A stretch of 64,000 bases of DNA from Streptomyces sp. NBC_01275 (GCF_026340655.1 NZ_JAPEOZ010000001.1:5642001-5706000), one strand, 5' to 3'. Positions 25,823 to 35,131 are shown, counted from the stretch's first letter. Numbers and translations are program-made. Notes: generated by a model not told the origin, from the letters alone.

Positions 25823-26608
25823 ATGGTTGCTGCTCCTGTTCTGGAGGAGCTGCGGGAGGTCTGCCAGCCGCAGGCCAAGCTCGCCAGTCGCAACGGCGAG
25901 CACTGGGCGGGCCGGCTGTACATGCGGAAGATCTCGCTGCGGGCGACCCGGCAGCTCGTCCGCACCCCGGTCACCCCGGACCAGCTGACCTGGACGATGG
26001 TGGTGTGCGGGGTGCTGTCCGGGGCCGCACTGCTCATTCCGGGGCTGGCGGGGGCCGTACTCGCCGCCCTGCTCATGCAGTTGTTCCTGCTCTTCGACTG
26101 CGTCGACGGCGAGGTCGCCCGCTGGAAGGGGCAGAACAGCGCGACCGGCATCTACGTCGACCGGCTCGGGGCCTACCTGGCCGACGCGGCGCTGATGATC
26201 GGCTTCGGCTTCCGGGCCGCGGAGTCCGGCCTCGGCGGCTGGGCGGGCTTCAACGGCTGGGTGTCCCTCGGCCTCGCGACCGCTCTCGGCGTCGTCCTGC
26301 TGAAGGCGTCGACCGACCTGGTGGACGTGGCCCGGGCCCGGCGCGGGCTCGCCGTCGCCGACGACGAGGCCACCGCGCCCCGCTCGCAGGGCGTCGCCTC
26401 CCTGCGCCGCCTCGCCGCCGCCTTCAAGATCCACCGGGTCACCAACGGCATCGAGGCCTCGCTGGTCCTGCTGGCCGTGGCGTTCGCCGACGCGGCGACC
26501 GGCGGGGTCGAGCCGACCCGCTGGGCGCTGGCCGCCATCGCCCTGATCACCTGGGCGATGGTCCCGGCCCACCTGCTGTCGATCCTGTCGTCGTCCCGCC
26601 TGCGGTGA
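25823..26608 (+). CDS. CDP-alcohol phosphatidyltransferase-like protein
   Basis: 261 residues with several membrane helices. The family motif DGxxAR(x)8GxxxDxxxD is present as Asp95-Gly-Glu-Val-Ala-Arg100, Gly109 and Asp113, but position 117 is Ala instead of the last Asp. It would transfer an alcohol to a CDP-activated lipid or isoprenoid, but that Asp acts as a base in canonical enzymes, so activity is uncertain. A TAACCT element about 60 nt upstream is a possible -10. Its 3' end overlaps the convergent MerR gene by 62 nt. Confidence 0.8.
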   Translation: MVAAPVLEELREVCQPQAKLASRNGEHWAGRLYMRKISLRATRQLVRTPVTPDQLTWTMVVCGVLSGAALLIPGLAGAVLAALLMQLFLLFDCVDGEVARWKGQNSATGIYVDRLGAYLADAALMIGFGFRAAESGLGGWAGFNGWVSLGLATALGVVLLKASTDLVDVARARRGLAVADDEATAPRSQGVASLRRLAAAFKIHRVTNGIEASLVLLAVAFADAATGGVEPTRWALAAIALITWAMVPAHLLSILSSSRLR

Positions 26609-27389
26609 CGCCCCTATTCCCCGTAAGACCCGTAAGACCCGTAACGCCCGGAACACCCGTAACGCCCGCAAGACCGTCGGCACCGTCGAGGTAGTCGTAC
26701 AGACGGCCCGCTCCCGCCAGCATCGCGCGGGTGCGGGCCGTCAGCGTCCGGCCGCGTGCCGCGAGAGCCGCCCGCAGCGCCGCGCCGTCGCCCTCCCGGC
26801 GCAGCTCCTGAAGCACCGGGCCGATCTGGTGGAACAGGTAGTGGCTGCGCCGCAGCGAGTGCACGATCCGGGCGTCGCGCACCTCGTCGGGCCCGTAGAC
26901 CCGGTAGCCGGTGCCCCGCGCCCGGGGCGGTGCGAGCAGCCCGGCCGCCTCCCACACCCGCAGCGCCGACGTCCGTACGCCGAGCAGCGCGGCGACCTCG
27001 CCGATGCGCAGGCCTCCGGAGCCGGCCGGGGGCGGGGACGCGGTTCGGGGTGGGTTCCCCAGCGTCTCCAGGGCCTCGCCGGTCGCCCGTAGCGCGGTGC
27101 GCTCCTCGTGCAGTGCCGCGTGCGCGGCGTCGACCAGGGCGAGCGCGGCCGGGACGTCGCCGGCGTGCACCGTCTGCATGATCCGGGCCGCCGCCACCGG
27201 GCCGTACCCCTTCACCAGCGTGCGATACGTCAGCAGCGCCTGCCGGTGGGTCTCCCCGAAGGTGCGGTAGCCGGACGCCGTACGCCCGGCCGGGGGCAGG
27301 ACGCCGGTGTCCTCGTAGTTGCGGATCTGCTGCGTCGACAGCCCGGCGAGTCGGGCCAGGTCCACGGGGCGCAGGGGGCGGTCGGTCAT
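26547..27389 (-). CDS. Regulator with two MerR-type HTH domains
   Basis: 280 residues. The first HTH, about 4-70, reads LRPVDLARLAGLSTQQIRNY and YEDTGVLPPAGRTASGYRTF. A second at about 125-190 reads LRIGEVAALLGVRTSALRVW and GLLAPPRARGTGYRVYGPDEV. The last 40 residues are a Gly/Thr/Val repeat coded by a short tandem repeat (26610-26690) and overlapping the phosphatidyltransferase gene. No effector domain is seen beyond the helical links. Confidence 0.85.
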   Translation of the reverse strand: MTDRPLRPVDLARLAGLSTQQIRNYEDTGVLPPAGRTASGYRTFGETHRQALLTYRTLVKGYGPVAAARIMQTVHAGDVPAALALVDAAHAALHEERTALRATGEALETLGNPPRTASPPPAGSGGLRIGEVAALLGVRTSALRVWEAAGLLAPPRARGTGYRVYGPDEVRDARIVHSLRRSHYLFHQIGPVLQELRREGDGAALRAALAARGRTLTARTRAMLAGAGRLYDYLDGADGLAGVTGVPGVTGLTGLTGNRGVTAGGTTTGSTAGGPGPSPR

Positions 27390-27439
27390 CCTGGCGGGCT
27401 CCGGGAGGGGAGGGGAGACCAGCCTAGATCTTCACCGGC

Positions 27440-28408
27440 CTAGATCTTCAGCAGCAGCTTCCCCGTGCTCGTGCGCTCCCCCATCAGCCGGTGCGCCCGC
27501 GCGGCCTCCTCCAGGGGGAACTCGGCGGTGATCGGCAGGACCGCCGTCCCGTCGGCGACCTTCGCGAACGCCCGCTCGGCCAGCGTCCGCAGTGCGGCGG
27601 GTGCGGTCTGGGCGAGGGTGAGGACGGAGAAGCCGGAGACCGAGAGGCCCGTCGGGTACAGCTCCGGCTGCCCCACGCTCCACGGCTCGGCCGAACTCGC
27701 GTTGCCGAAGGAGACCAGGCGTCCGAACACGGCGAGGGAGGCCAGGGAGGCCTTGAGGGTCTCGCCGCCGACCGGGTCCAGCGCGAGGTCGACTCCGCGT
27801 TCGCCGGTCGCCGCCCGCACCGCCTTCTCGAACTCGCCGACGAACACCTCGTCGTAGCCGTACCCGCGCGCGTACTCGGCCTTGGCCGCCGACGACACGA
27901 CGCCGTACACCGCGCCCGCGCCCGCCGCCTTCGCCAACTGGCCGACCACGGTGCCGATGCCGCCGGCCGCGCTCTGCACCAGGACGCTCTCCCCGGGCTG
28001 CAGCCGGCCCACCGTGTGGACCAGGGCGTACGCCGTCGGCAGCACCGTCGGCAGGGTCGCGGCCGTGCGCAGACCGACGCCCTCGGGCAGCGGGAACACG
28101 GTCGCCGCCTGCGCGACTGCCACCTCCGCGTAGGCCCCGCCCGCCGTCAGGGCGGTCACCTCCTGGCCCACGGACAGCCCGGTCACGCCCGCGCCGATCG
28201 CCCGTACCCGCCCGGAGACCTCGAGGCCGGGCCGGAAGGGCAGCGCCGGCACGCGGTAGCCCTCGGCCCGCGCCTTCAGGTCCGCGAAGTTCACCCCGGC
28301 GTAGGCCACGTCGACGCTCACCTGGCCGGGGCCCGGCTCGGGGACGTCCACCTCCACCGGACGCAGGACCTCGGGACCGCCGTACTCCTGAAGCTCGATC
28401 GCGCGCAT
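27440..28408 (-). CDS. NADPH:quinone oxidoreductase (zinc-independent MDR)
   Basis: 322 residues from ATG 28408. GroES-like domain (YGGPEVLRPVEVDVPEPGPGQ, YAGVNFADLKAR) and Rossmann fold (VQSAAGGIGTVVGQLAKAAGA). It matches the QOR branch without zinc ligands. It probably reduces quinones or other enones with NADPH. It is divergent from an ArsR-family regulator with palindromes between them, so it is probably repressed by that protein. Confidence 0.88.
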   Translation of the reverse strand: MRAIELQEYGGPEVLRPVEVDVPEPGPGQVSVDVAYAGVNFADLKARAEGYRVPALPFRPGLEVSGRVRAIGAGVTGLSVGQEVTALTAGGAYAEVAVAQAATVFPLPEGVGLRTAATLPTVLPTAYALVHTVGRLQPGESVLVQSAAGGIGTVVGQLAKAAGAGAVYGVVSSAAKAEYARGYGYDEVFVGEFEKAVRAATGERGVDLALDPVGGETLKASLASLAVFGRLVSFGNASSAEPWSVGQPELYPTGLSVSGFSVLTLAQTAPAALRTLAERAFAKVADGTAVLPITAEFPLEEAARAHRLMGERTSTGKLLLKI

Positions 28409-28429
28409 GCCACACCCCTGGTTCGGCTG

Positions 28430-28499
28430 GTCGACCTGATCGGTCGACGCGACTGTTCGATGAAGAGCGAACACTCTTGACTGTATGGTTTTCATCGAA
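28430..28499. promoter_or_regulatory. Palindromes between qor and arsR genes
   Basis: GTCGACC-N5-GGTCGAC (28430-28448) and TGTTCG-N8-CGAACA (28454-28473) are perfect inverted repeats. TTCGATGAA (28457-28465 region) is mirrored by TTCATCGAA at 28491-28499. They fill the divergent promoter and are good candidates for ArsR-type operators. Confidence 0.6.
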
Positions 28500-28541
28500 C
28501 ACTCGGCAAGCCGGTATCCGGCATCCGCGAGGGAGGACGAC

Positions 28542-28874
28542 GTGGCCACCGCCAGTCATCGGGCCGCGCCCGACCACACCCACCCCGACGACGTCCCGCT
28601 CCTCGCCGCGCTCGCCGCGCTCTCCGACCCCGTACGCCTGTCCCTCGTCAGGGAGTTGGCGGGCTCGCCCGAGTGGTCGCGAGCCTGCGGCAGCTTCGAC
28701 GTGCCGGTCGGGAAGGCCGCCCTCAGCCATCACTTCGCCGTGCTGCGCGGAGCCGGCCTCGTCGAGCAGCGCGACGAAGGGCCCCGGCGGGTGAACCGGC
28801 TGCGCCGCGCGGAGTACGACGCCCGCTTCCCCGGACTGCTGGAGCTGGTCCTGCGACCGGAGCCCCAGGGCTGA
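28542..28874 (+). CDS. ArsR-family regulator
   Basis: 110 residues from GTG 28542, with GGGAGG five nt upstream; an ATG at 28485 has no ribosome site and lies in the operator region. The winged helix is ALAALSDPVRLSLVRELAG, then KAALSHHFAVLRGAGLVEQR. No obvious Cys metal site, so it may sense a redox or organic signal. It is divergent from the quinone oxidoreductase. Confidence 0.8.
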   Translation: MATASHRAAPDHTHPDDVPLLAALAALSDPVRLSLVRELAGSPEWSRACGSFDVPVGKAALSHHFAVLRGAGLVEQRDEGPRRVNRLRRAEYDARFPGLLELVLRPEPQG

Positions 28875-28892
28875 CCTGCGCGGAATTGACCT

Positions 28893-28904
28893 AAGTTCGA
28901 ACTT
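28893..28904. promoter_or_regulatory. AAGTTCGAACTT palindrome
   Basis: A perfect 12-nt palindrome 95 nt before the kinase start, in the gap after the ArsR gene. A regulator site is possible; none is known from the sequence. Confidence 0.35.
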
Positions 28905-28998
28905 CCGTACCCCGTACGGGATTTCGGCCAACTGTTCGGGGGCTGGGCCTAAGCTGGGCCGCGTCCATGGAGCAGAGCGGTCCCGCCGGGAGGCAGTT

Positions 28999-30810
28999 GT
29001 GTCAGCGCTGGAGCCGGACGACCCGCGCTCCGTCGGGGAGTACCGGCTGCTGAGCAGACTGGGCGCGGGCGGCATGGGGCAGGTGTACCTGGGCCGTTCG
29101 CCGGGCGGTCGGCTCGTCGCGGTCAAGGTGGTGCACTCCGAACTGCTCCGCAGGCCCGAGTTCCGCTCCCGTTTCCGACGCGAGGTGCAGGCGGCCCGCT
29201 CGGTCAGCGGGGCCTTCACCGCCCCGGTGATCGACGCCGACCCGGACGCGGACCAGCCCTGGCTGGTGACCAGTTACATCGCCGGGCCCTCGCTGGAGCA
29301 GGCGGTCGCCGAGCGGGGGCCGTTCGCCCCGGCGGAGGTGCTGGCGCTCGCCGCCGGTCTCGCCGAGGCGCTGGTGTCGATCCACTCCGTGAACCTGGTC
29401 CACCGTGACCTCAAGCCCTCCAACGTGCTGCTCGCCGAGGACGGCCCCAGGGTCATCGACTTCGGGATCGTGCGGAGCCTCGAGAGCGACTCGCTCACCG
29501 CGACCGGACTCCTGGCCGGCTCACCGGGGTTCATGTCCCCCGAGCAGGTGGCCGGAGGCGCGATCACCCCGGCGAGCGACGTGTTCTGCCTCGGCGCGGT
29601 GCTGGCCTTCGCGGCGACCGGCAGAAACCCCTTCGGTGCGGGACCCACCCCCGCCCTGCTCTACCGCGTGGTCCACGACGAACCCGACGTCGACGCGATC
29701 GCCGACCCGGCCCTGCGCTCGCTCGTCTCCGCGTGTCTGGTGAAGGACCCCGGCGGCCGCCCCACCCCGCGCCAGATCCTCACCCATGTCGGCCCGGTCG
29801 CCGGGGCCCTGCAGACGCCCGGGGCTTCGGTGCCCGCCGCCGCCCATGCGCCCACGCGGGCCGGTGCGGCGGAGATCCGGGACTATCCGCGCACGCAGGT
29901 CCTGCCGACGCACGCGGCCACCCAGCTGGACACCGCCGCCCGGCCGCCCCTGCCACAGCAGCCGGGCCCGTACGGCACGGAGGGCCCGGGCGGCCTGCAC
30001 GACCCGTACGGCCCGTACGACCCGACCGTCCCCGGCGATCCCGGCAGCCGTGGCCGTAGCCCCGGCCGCAGCCGCCGCGGCTTCCTGCTCGCCGGCGCCG
30101 TCACCGTGCTCGGCGTCGGCGCGGGCGTCTGGCTGACCCGTGACGACGGCGCGAAATCCGGCGCGGACGCCTCGCCCTCCTCCTCTTCCCCCTCTCCCGC
30201 CGCCTCCGCCGTCAGCGTCCCCGGGCCCGTCGGCCTCTGGCCCCTCGACGAGGCGTCCGGGGACGTGGCCCGGGACACCCTCGGCGGCAACGACGGAACC
30301 GCGACCGGCGTCCAATGGCACGACGGGGCCGCGGTGTTCGACGGGACGAGCAGTCAGATCGTCACCGCGGGACCGGTGGTCGACACGAGCGAGGGCCGCA
30401 GCTTCTCCGTGTCGGCGTGGGTGCGGCTGACCGCGATCCCGGGCACCTTCGCCACCGCCGTCAGCCAGGAGGGCGAGGCCAACAGCTGCTTCTACCTCCA
30501 GTACTCCGGCGACGAACGGCAGTGGGTCTTCGCCGGCGCCGGCCAGCGCGCCGTGGCCCGCACCGCCCCCGCGGCGGGTGTCTGGACCCACCTCGTCGGA
30601 GTGTGCGACGGCCCCGGACGCCGGCTCCGCGTCTACGTCGACGGCGTCCAGGAAGGGACCGTGGCCGACACCACCGCCGCGGGCGGATCCCTGGTGATCG
30701 GACGGGCCAAGTACAACGGCGGCCCCGCCGACTTCTTCCCCGGCGCCGTCAGAGACGTACGGGTCTTCGACCAGGCCCTGACCACCGCCCAGGTCAAGAC
30801 CCTGAAGTGA
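28999..30810 (+). CDS. Ser/Thr protein kinase with external LamG-like domain
   Basis: 603 residues. Kinase domain about 14-265: LGAGGMGQVYLG, Lys43 in VAVKVV, HRDLKPSN at 135-142, DFG at 154-156. A Pro-rich linker leads to a membrane helix (about 361-380, GFLLAGAVTVLGVGAGVWLT). The C-terminal part, about 415-600, is a concanavalin/LamG-like fold (GLWPLDEASGDVARDTLGGNDGT is the signature, shortened here), outside the cell. It probably senses a glycan or wall ligand. The GTG start has GGAGG upstream. It ends 17 nt inside the convergent permease gene. Confidence 0.88.
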   Translation: MSALEPDDPRSVGEYRLLSRLGAGGMGQVYLGRSPGGRLVAVKVVHSELLRRPEFRSRFRREVQAARSVSGAFTAPVIDADPDADQPWLVTSYIAGPSLEQAVAERGPFAPAEVLALAAGLAEALVSIHSVNLVHRDLKPSNVLLAEDGPRVIDFGIVRSLESDSLTATGLLAGSPGFMSPEQVAGGAITPASDVFCLGAVLAFAATGRNPFGAGPTPALLYRVVHDEPDVDAIADPALRSLVSACLVKDPGGRPTPRQILTHVGPVAGALQTPGASVPAAAHAPTRAGAAEIRDYPRTQVLPTHAATQLDTAARPPLPQQPGPYGTEGPGGLHDPYGPYDPTVPGDPGSRGRSPGRSRRGFLLAGAVTVLGVGAGVWLTRDDGAKSGADASPSSSSPSPAASAVSVPGPVGLWPLDEASGDVARDTLGGNDGTATGVQWHDGAAVFDGTSSQIVTAGPVVDTSEGRSFSVSAWVRLTAIPGTFATAVSQEGEANSCFYLQYSGDERQWVFAGAGQRAVARTAPAAGVWTHLVGVCDGPGRRLRVYVDGVQEGTVADTTAAGGSLVIGRAKYNGGPADFFPGAVRDVRVFDQALTTAQVKTLK

Positions 30811-32206
30811 GCCCCGCCTTCGCCGTCGTACGCCCCCGCAGTGCCGCGTAGACCCCGGCGCTCACCAGGAAGCCCACCAGCGGGGTGATGTCGCCGAAGG
30901 ACGGCCAGTGCTTCGGCACCCAGCCGACGTACTTCTCCTGGTTGGAGAAGAGCGGCACGGAGGCCGCGACGCCGATCAACAGGGCGGCCACGCCGGGCCA
31001 GTTGGCGAAGGACGGGTCGTCCAGCCGGCGCGTCAGCTCCTCGTCCGGGGTACGGGACCGCGTCCAGCGTTCGACCAGCACGACCCCGAGCCACGGTCCC
31101 ACCCAGTACGCGATGACCAGCAGGAACGCCTCGTAGGCGTGCCCCGCGTCATCCAGGGACGCCCACGCCGCCGCCGTACCGGCCAGACCGCACACCACGA
31201 CGATCGCGCTGCGGCCGAGCCGCGGCGGGAGCTTCAGGCCGAGGGAGGTGATGGAGATGGCGGAGGAGTAGACGTTCAGGGCGTTCGCGGAGATCGCGCC
31301 CAGGATGATCGCGAGGAGCACCAGGTCGCCGAGCCAGCCCGGGAGATGGCCGGTGAAGGCGGCCGTCGGGGTGGCGCTCTCGGGGGCGACGATCGTCGCG
31401 GAGGCCGCGCCGATCACCGACACGACCGCGACGGACACGAACAGGCCGACCGCCGGATACAGGACGGTCCGGAAGCGGTCCGCCGTGCGCGGGAGATAGC
31501 GGGAGTAGTCGGCGGCGTACGGGTTCCAGCCGGCCGCGTAGCCCCAGGCCGTGCTGGTGGCGAGGAGGAAGCCGCCGATGCCGCCGCCCGAGCCGCCCCC
31601 GCCGAGGTCCGCGTGGTCGAAGGTCCACACGCCGGCCAGCAGGAAGACGACGGCGAGCGCGGGGAACGCGTACTTCTCGAAGACGTGCACGAAGTTGTGG
31701 CCGATGAAGCCGATCACGATCTCGACGGCCACCACGAGAAGGAGGGAGGGCAGCGGCCGCAGACCGGTCAGCGTGTTCAGCGCGAAGGCCGCGCTCACGC
31801 TGTTCACCGCGAACCAGCCGACCCCCGCGACCAGCGCGTTCACCCCGGACGGCAGCAGATTGCCCCGGCGGCCGAAGGAGAGGCGGCCGATCACCATCTG
31901 CGGGACGCCGAACCGGGGCCCGTCCAGCGACAGCACGCCCTGCGTCAGCGCCCCGAGCGCGGTGCCCAGCAGCAGGGCCGCGGTGGCCTCCCAGAAGCCC
32001 AGGCCGAAGAAGAGGACCGAGATCACGCCGATGTAGACGGTCGCGAACTCGATGTTCGGGGAAGCCCACGTCCACAGCAGCTGGAGCGGGCTGCCGTGCC
32101 GTTCGGCGTCGGGAATGGGTTCCGAGCCCGCCGTCTCGACGGCGATGACCTTTTCGCCGTACCCGGGGGCTGAGGCGCTGGTGGAGCTGGCGGGAGCAGT
32201 CGTCAT
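30794..32206 (-). CDS. NCS1 nucleobase:cation symporter
   Basis: 470 residues with about 12 hydrophobic helices. The NCS1 signatures are LWTWASPNIEFATVYIG near the N-terminus, NSVSAAFALNTL, and AWGYAAGWNPYAADYSRYLP. It imports cytosine, purines or allantoin-like compounds with a cation. It lies 6.5 kb from the cytosine deaminase gene and may feed it. The start ATG is 32206. Confidence 0.87.
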   Translation of the reverse strand: MTTAPASSTSASAPGYGEKVIAVETAGSEPIPDAERHGSPLQLLWTWASPNIEFATVYIGVISVLFFGLGFWEATAALLLGTALGALTQGVLSLDGPRFGVPQMVIGRLSFGRRGNLLPSGVNALVAGVGWFAVNSVSAAFALNTLTGLRPLPSLLLVVAVEIVIGFIGHNFVHVFEKYAFPALAVVFLLAGVWTFDHADLGGGGSGGGIGGFLLATSTAWGYAAGWNPYAADYSRYLPRTADRFRTVLYPAVGLFVSVAVVSVIGAASATIVAPESATPTAAFTGHLPGWLGDLVLLAIILGAISANALNVYSSAISITSLGLKLPPRLGRSAIVVVCGLAGTAAAWASLDDAGHAYEAFLLVIAYWVGPWLGVVLVERWTRSRTPDEELTRRLDDPSFANWPGVAALLIGVAASVPLFSNQEKYVGWVPKHWPSFGDITPLVGFLVSAGVYAALRGRTTAKAGLTSGS

Positions 32207-32293
32207 GCGAGGTAAGTGTCCGGCCCGGGCGGGCCCCCGCCCAGGGGCGCATTGTCCGCTTCGGGCGGCTCGCCGGCGTACAACCTGTAGGGC

Positions 32294-32686
32294 TCAGCTG
32301 TCCTTGGGCTCCTCGCCGGACTCGCGGCGCTTGAGTTCCTCCTCGCGACGGCGCAGGTCGTCTTCCCAGTCCTTGAGGAGCTGCTCGTCGCCCCGGTCGT
32401 CCTCCTTCTTCTTCTCGTCTTCGAGGGACTTGAGGAACTCGGGGTTGTCGTCGGGCGCGACCCACTGCGCCGAGGACTGCCGGCCGCCCGCCGCCGGGGC
32501 GTTGCGCGCCTTGCCGGCCACCAGCCAGGCGACCGGACCGACCAGGACCTCGCCGAAGAGCAGGATGATGAACACCCACGCCACCTTCGGCAGTCCCCGC
32601 ACCTCTTCCTCGGGGGTGTTCAGGCAGTCGATGAACGCGTAGATCCACAGCGCCAGGACCAGCAGAAACGGCAGATACCTGAGCAT
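32294..32686 (-). CDS. PLDc_N-domain membrane protein
   Basis: 130 residues. Two helices ([20 protein letters not shown] and [20 protein letters not shown]) form the phospholipase-D-nuclease N-terminal domain, common in actinobacterial membrane proteins. The C-terminal 60 residues are highly charged ([20 protein letters not shown]). The role is unknown. Confidence 0.8.
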   Translation of the reverse strand: MLRYLPFLLVLALWIYAFIDCLNTPEEEVRGLPKVAWVFIILLFGEVLVGPVAWLVAGKARNAPAAGGRQSSAQWVAPDDNPEFLKSLEDEKKKEDDRGDEQLLKDWEDDLRRREEELKRRESGEEPKDS

Positions 32687-32774
32687 GGCGGCGGGTTCCC
32701 CCAGGAGACGGCGGCGGGGCGTGTGGCGGCCCCGGTGACGGGGTCAGGGTAGCCGGTGGCAGATACTGGGACAC

Positions 32775-34232
32775 ATGGCTTACGACGATCTTCGTTCCCT
32801 GCTCAGGGCGCTGGAACGTGAAGGCGACCTCAAGCGCGTCAAGGCAGAGGTCGATCCGTATCTGGAGGTCGGGGAGATCGTCGACCGGGTCCAGAAGTCC
32901 GGCGGCCCCGCGTTGCTCTTCGAGAACGTGAAGGGCTCCAGCATGCCCCTCGCGATGAACGTCTTCGGCACCGACCGCCGCCTGCTCAAGGCGCTCGGGC
33001 TGAAGTCGTACGCCGAGATCACCGAGAAGATCGGCGGACTGCTGCGGCCCGAGCTGCCGCACGGCTTCGTCGGCGTCCGCGAGGCGTTCGGGAAGCTCGG
33101 CGCGATGACGCACGTACCGCCGAAGAAGGTGAAGCCGGGGGACGCGCCCGTGCAGGAAGTGGTGCTGCACGGCGACGACGTCGACCTCGACGCCCTCCCC
33201 GCCCTCTTCACCTGGCCGCAGGACGGCGGGTCCTTCTTCAACCTGGGCCTCACCCACACCAAGGACCCCGAGTCCGGCATCCGCAACCTCGGGCTCTACC
33301 GCCTCCAGCGTCACGACAAGCGCACCATCGGCATGCACTGGCAGATCCACAAGGACAGCCGCAACCACTACCAGGTCGCCGCCCGCAAGGGCGAGAAGCT
33401 CCCCGTCGCCATCGCCTTCGGCTGCCCGCCCGCCGTCACCTACGCCTCCACCGCCCCCCTCCCCGGCGACATCGACGAGTACCTCTTCGCCGGGTTCATC
33501 GCGGGCAAGCGGATCGAGATGGTCGACTGCAAGACGGTGCCGTTGCAGGTGCCGGCGCAGGCGGAGGTCGTCCTTGAGGGCTGGCTGGAGCCGGGCGAGA
33601 CGCTGCCCGAGGGCCCGTTCGGCGACCACACCGGCTTCTACACCCCGCAGGAGCCCTTCCCGGCCCTGACGATCGACTGCGTGACGATGCGGAAGCGGCC
33701 GCTGCTCCAGTCGATCGTGGTCGGCCGCCCCCCGACGGAGGACGGACCCCTCGGCCGGGCCACGGAGCGCTTCTTCCTCCCGCTCCTCAAGATCATCGTC
33801 CCGGACATCGTGGACTACCACCTGCCCGAGGCCGGCGGCTTCCACAACTGCGCGATCGTCTCGATCGACAAGAAGTACCCCAAGCACGCGCAGAAGGTGA
33901 TGCACGCGGTGTGGGGCGCGCACATGATGTCGCTGACCAAGCTGATCGTGATCGTCGACGCCGACTGCGACGTCCACGACCTCCACGAGGTCGCCTGGCG
34001 GGCGCTCGGCAACACGGACTACGCCCGTGACCTCACGGTCGTCGAAGGCCCGGTCGACCATCTCGACCACGCCTCCTACCAGCAGTTCTGGGGCGGCAAG
34101 GCAGGCATCGACGCGACCCGGAAGTGGCCCGAGGAGGGCTACACACGGGACGGCGGCTGGCCCGAGATGGTCCTGTCCGACCCGGATACGGCGGCGACGG
34201 TCGACCGCCGCTGGAAGGAGTACGGGCTGTGA
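32775..34232 (+). CDS. mqnL: UbiD-like menaquinone decarboxylase
   Basis: 485 residues of the UbiD family, using prenylated FMN to decarboxylate a 1,4-dihydroxy-6-naphthoate derivative in the futalosine pathway. LPEGPFGDHTGFYTP holds the Glu-Asp active-site area, and QIHKDSRNHYQVA lies in the FMN region. The adjacent UbiA- and UbiX-like genes confirm the pathway. The GATACT element at 32762-32767 lies 7 nt before the ATG, and no ribosome site is seen, so the mRNA may be leaderless. Its stop overlaps the next start (GTGA). Confidence 0.88.
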   Translation: MAYDDLRSLLRALEREGDLKRVKAEVDPYLEVGEIVDRVQKSGGPALLFENVKGSSMPLAMNVFGTDRRLLKALGLKSYAEITEKIGGLLRPELPHGFVGVREAFGKLGAMTHVPPKKVKPGDAPVQEVVLHGDDVDLDALPALFTWPQDGGSFFNLGLTHTKDPESGIRNLGLYRLQRHDKRTIGMHWQIHKDSRNHYQVAARKGEKLPVAIAFGCPPAVTYASTAPLPGDIDEYLFAGFIAGKRIEMVDCKTVPLQVPAQAEVVLEGWLEPGETLPEGPFGDHTGFYTPQEPFPALTIDCVTMRKRPLLQSIVVGRPPTEDGPLGRATERFFLPLLKIIVPDIVDYHLPEAGGFHNCAIVSIDKKYPKHAQKVMHAVWGAHMMSLTKLIVIVDADCDVHDLHEVAWRALGNTDYARDLTVVEGPVDHLDHASYQQFWGGKAGIDATRKWPEEGYTRDGGWPEMVLSDPDTAATVDRRWKEYGL

Positions 34233-35131
34233 GCTCCGCGTCCGCAGCGCTCCCGCAGCCGGGACGCACGAAAGCCTTCCTCCGCCTCGTGATGATCGAG
34301 CACTCGATCTTCGCGCTGCCCTTCGCCTACATCGCCGCGCTCACCGCGATGTTCCAGCTGGACAAGGGCATCCACTGGGGCAGGCTGCTCCTCGTCACCG
34401 TCTGCATGGTCGGTCTGCGCACCTTCGCCATGGCGGTCAACCGGATCATCGACCGCGAGATCGACGCCCGCAACCCGCGCACGGCCCAGCGCGAACTGGT
34501 GACCGGCGCGATGTCGGTGAGGCACGCCTGGACGGGCGCGCTGATCGCCGTCGTGATCTTCCTGGGCTCGGCCGCCCTCCTCAACCCGCTCTGTCTGGCC
34601 CTCGCCCCCGTCGCCGTCATCCCGATGGTGGTCTACCCCTACGGCAAGCGGTTCACGAACTTCCCGCAGGCCATCCTGGGTCTGGCCCAGGCGATGGGCC
34701 CGATCGGCGGCTGGCTGGCGATCACCGGCGAGTGGTCCTGGGACGCGGTGATCCTGGGGCTCGCCGTCGGCATCTGGATCGGCGGCTTCGACCTGATCTA
34801 CGCCTGCCAGGACGTCGAGACCGACCGCGAGATCGGCGTCATGTCGGTGCCGGCCCGCTTCGGCATCCCGGCGGCGATCCGGGGCGCGCGCGTCTGCCAC
34901 GCCGTGACGACGGCCCTGTTCGTCTGGTACGCCCTGGCCACCGACGTCGGCGTGTTCTTCTGGCTCGGTCTGCTGATCGTCGCGGGCGCGTTCGTCTACG
35001 AGCACTCGATCGTGCGGCCGCATGATCTGTCCCGGCTGAACAGGGCGTTCTTCTCGACGAACGGGTTCATCGGCATCAGCCTGTTCGTCTGCGCCCTCAT
35101 CGATCTGTTGGTGCGCGGGCTCACGGTGTAG
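34229..35131 (+). CDS. mqnP: UbiA-like menaquinone prenyltransferase
   Basis: 300 residues, GTG 34229 overlapping the mqnL stop. An eight- or nine-helix UbiA-family enzyme with the two Asp-rich motifs NRIIDREIDARNPRT and ACQDVETDREIG. It attaches a polyprenyl chain to dihydroxynaphthoate or its carboxylated form at the membrane. Confidence 0.9.
   Translation: MSSASAALPQPGRTKAFLRLVMIEHSIFALPFAYIAALTAMFQLDKGIHWGRLLLVTVCMVGLRTFAMAVNRIIDREIDARNPRTAQRELVTGAMSVRHAWTGALIAVVIFLGSAALLNPLCLALAPVAVIPMVVYPYGKRFTNFPQAILGLAQAMGPIGGWLAITGEWSWDAVILGLAVGIWIGGFDLIYACQDVETDREIGVMSVPARFGIPAAIRGARVCHAVTTALFVWYALATDVGVFFWLGLLIVAGAFVYEHSIVRPHDLSRLNRAFFSTNGFIGISLFVCALIDLLVRGLTV

Noticed and set aside
24464..26683. 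Long open frame antisense to the pucR and phosphatidyltransferase genes
   Set aside because: It covers both real genes on the other strand, has Arg/Gly/Ala-rich nonsense composition and no motif. High GC creates such frames.
31149..34070. Very long minus-strand frame over the permease and mqnL genes
   Set aside because: It shifts frame relative to the permease and runs antisense to mqnL, without domain motifs.
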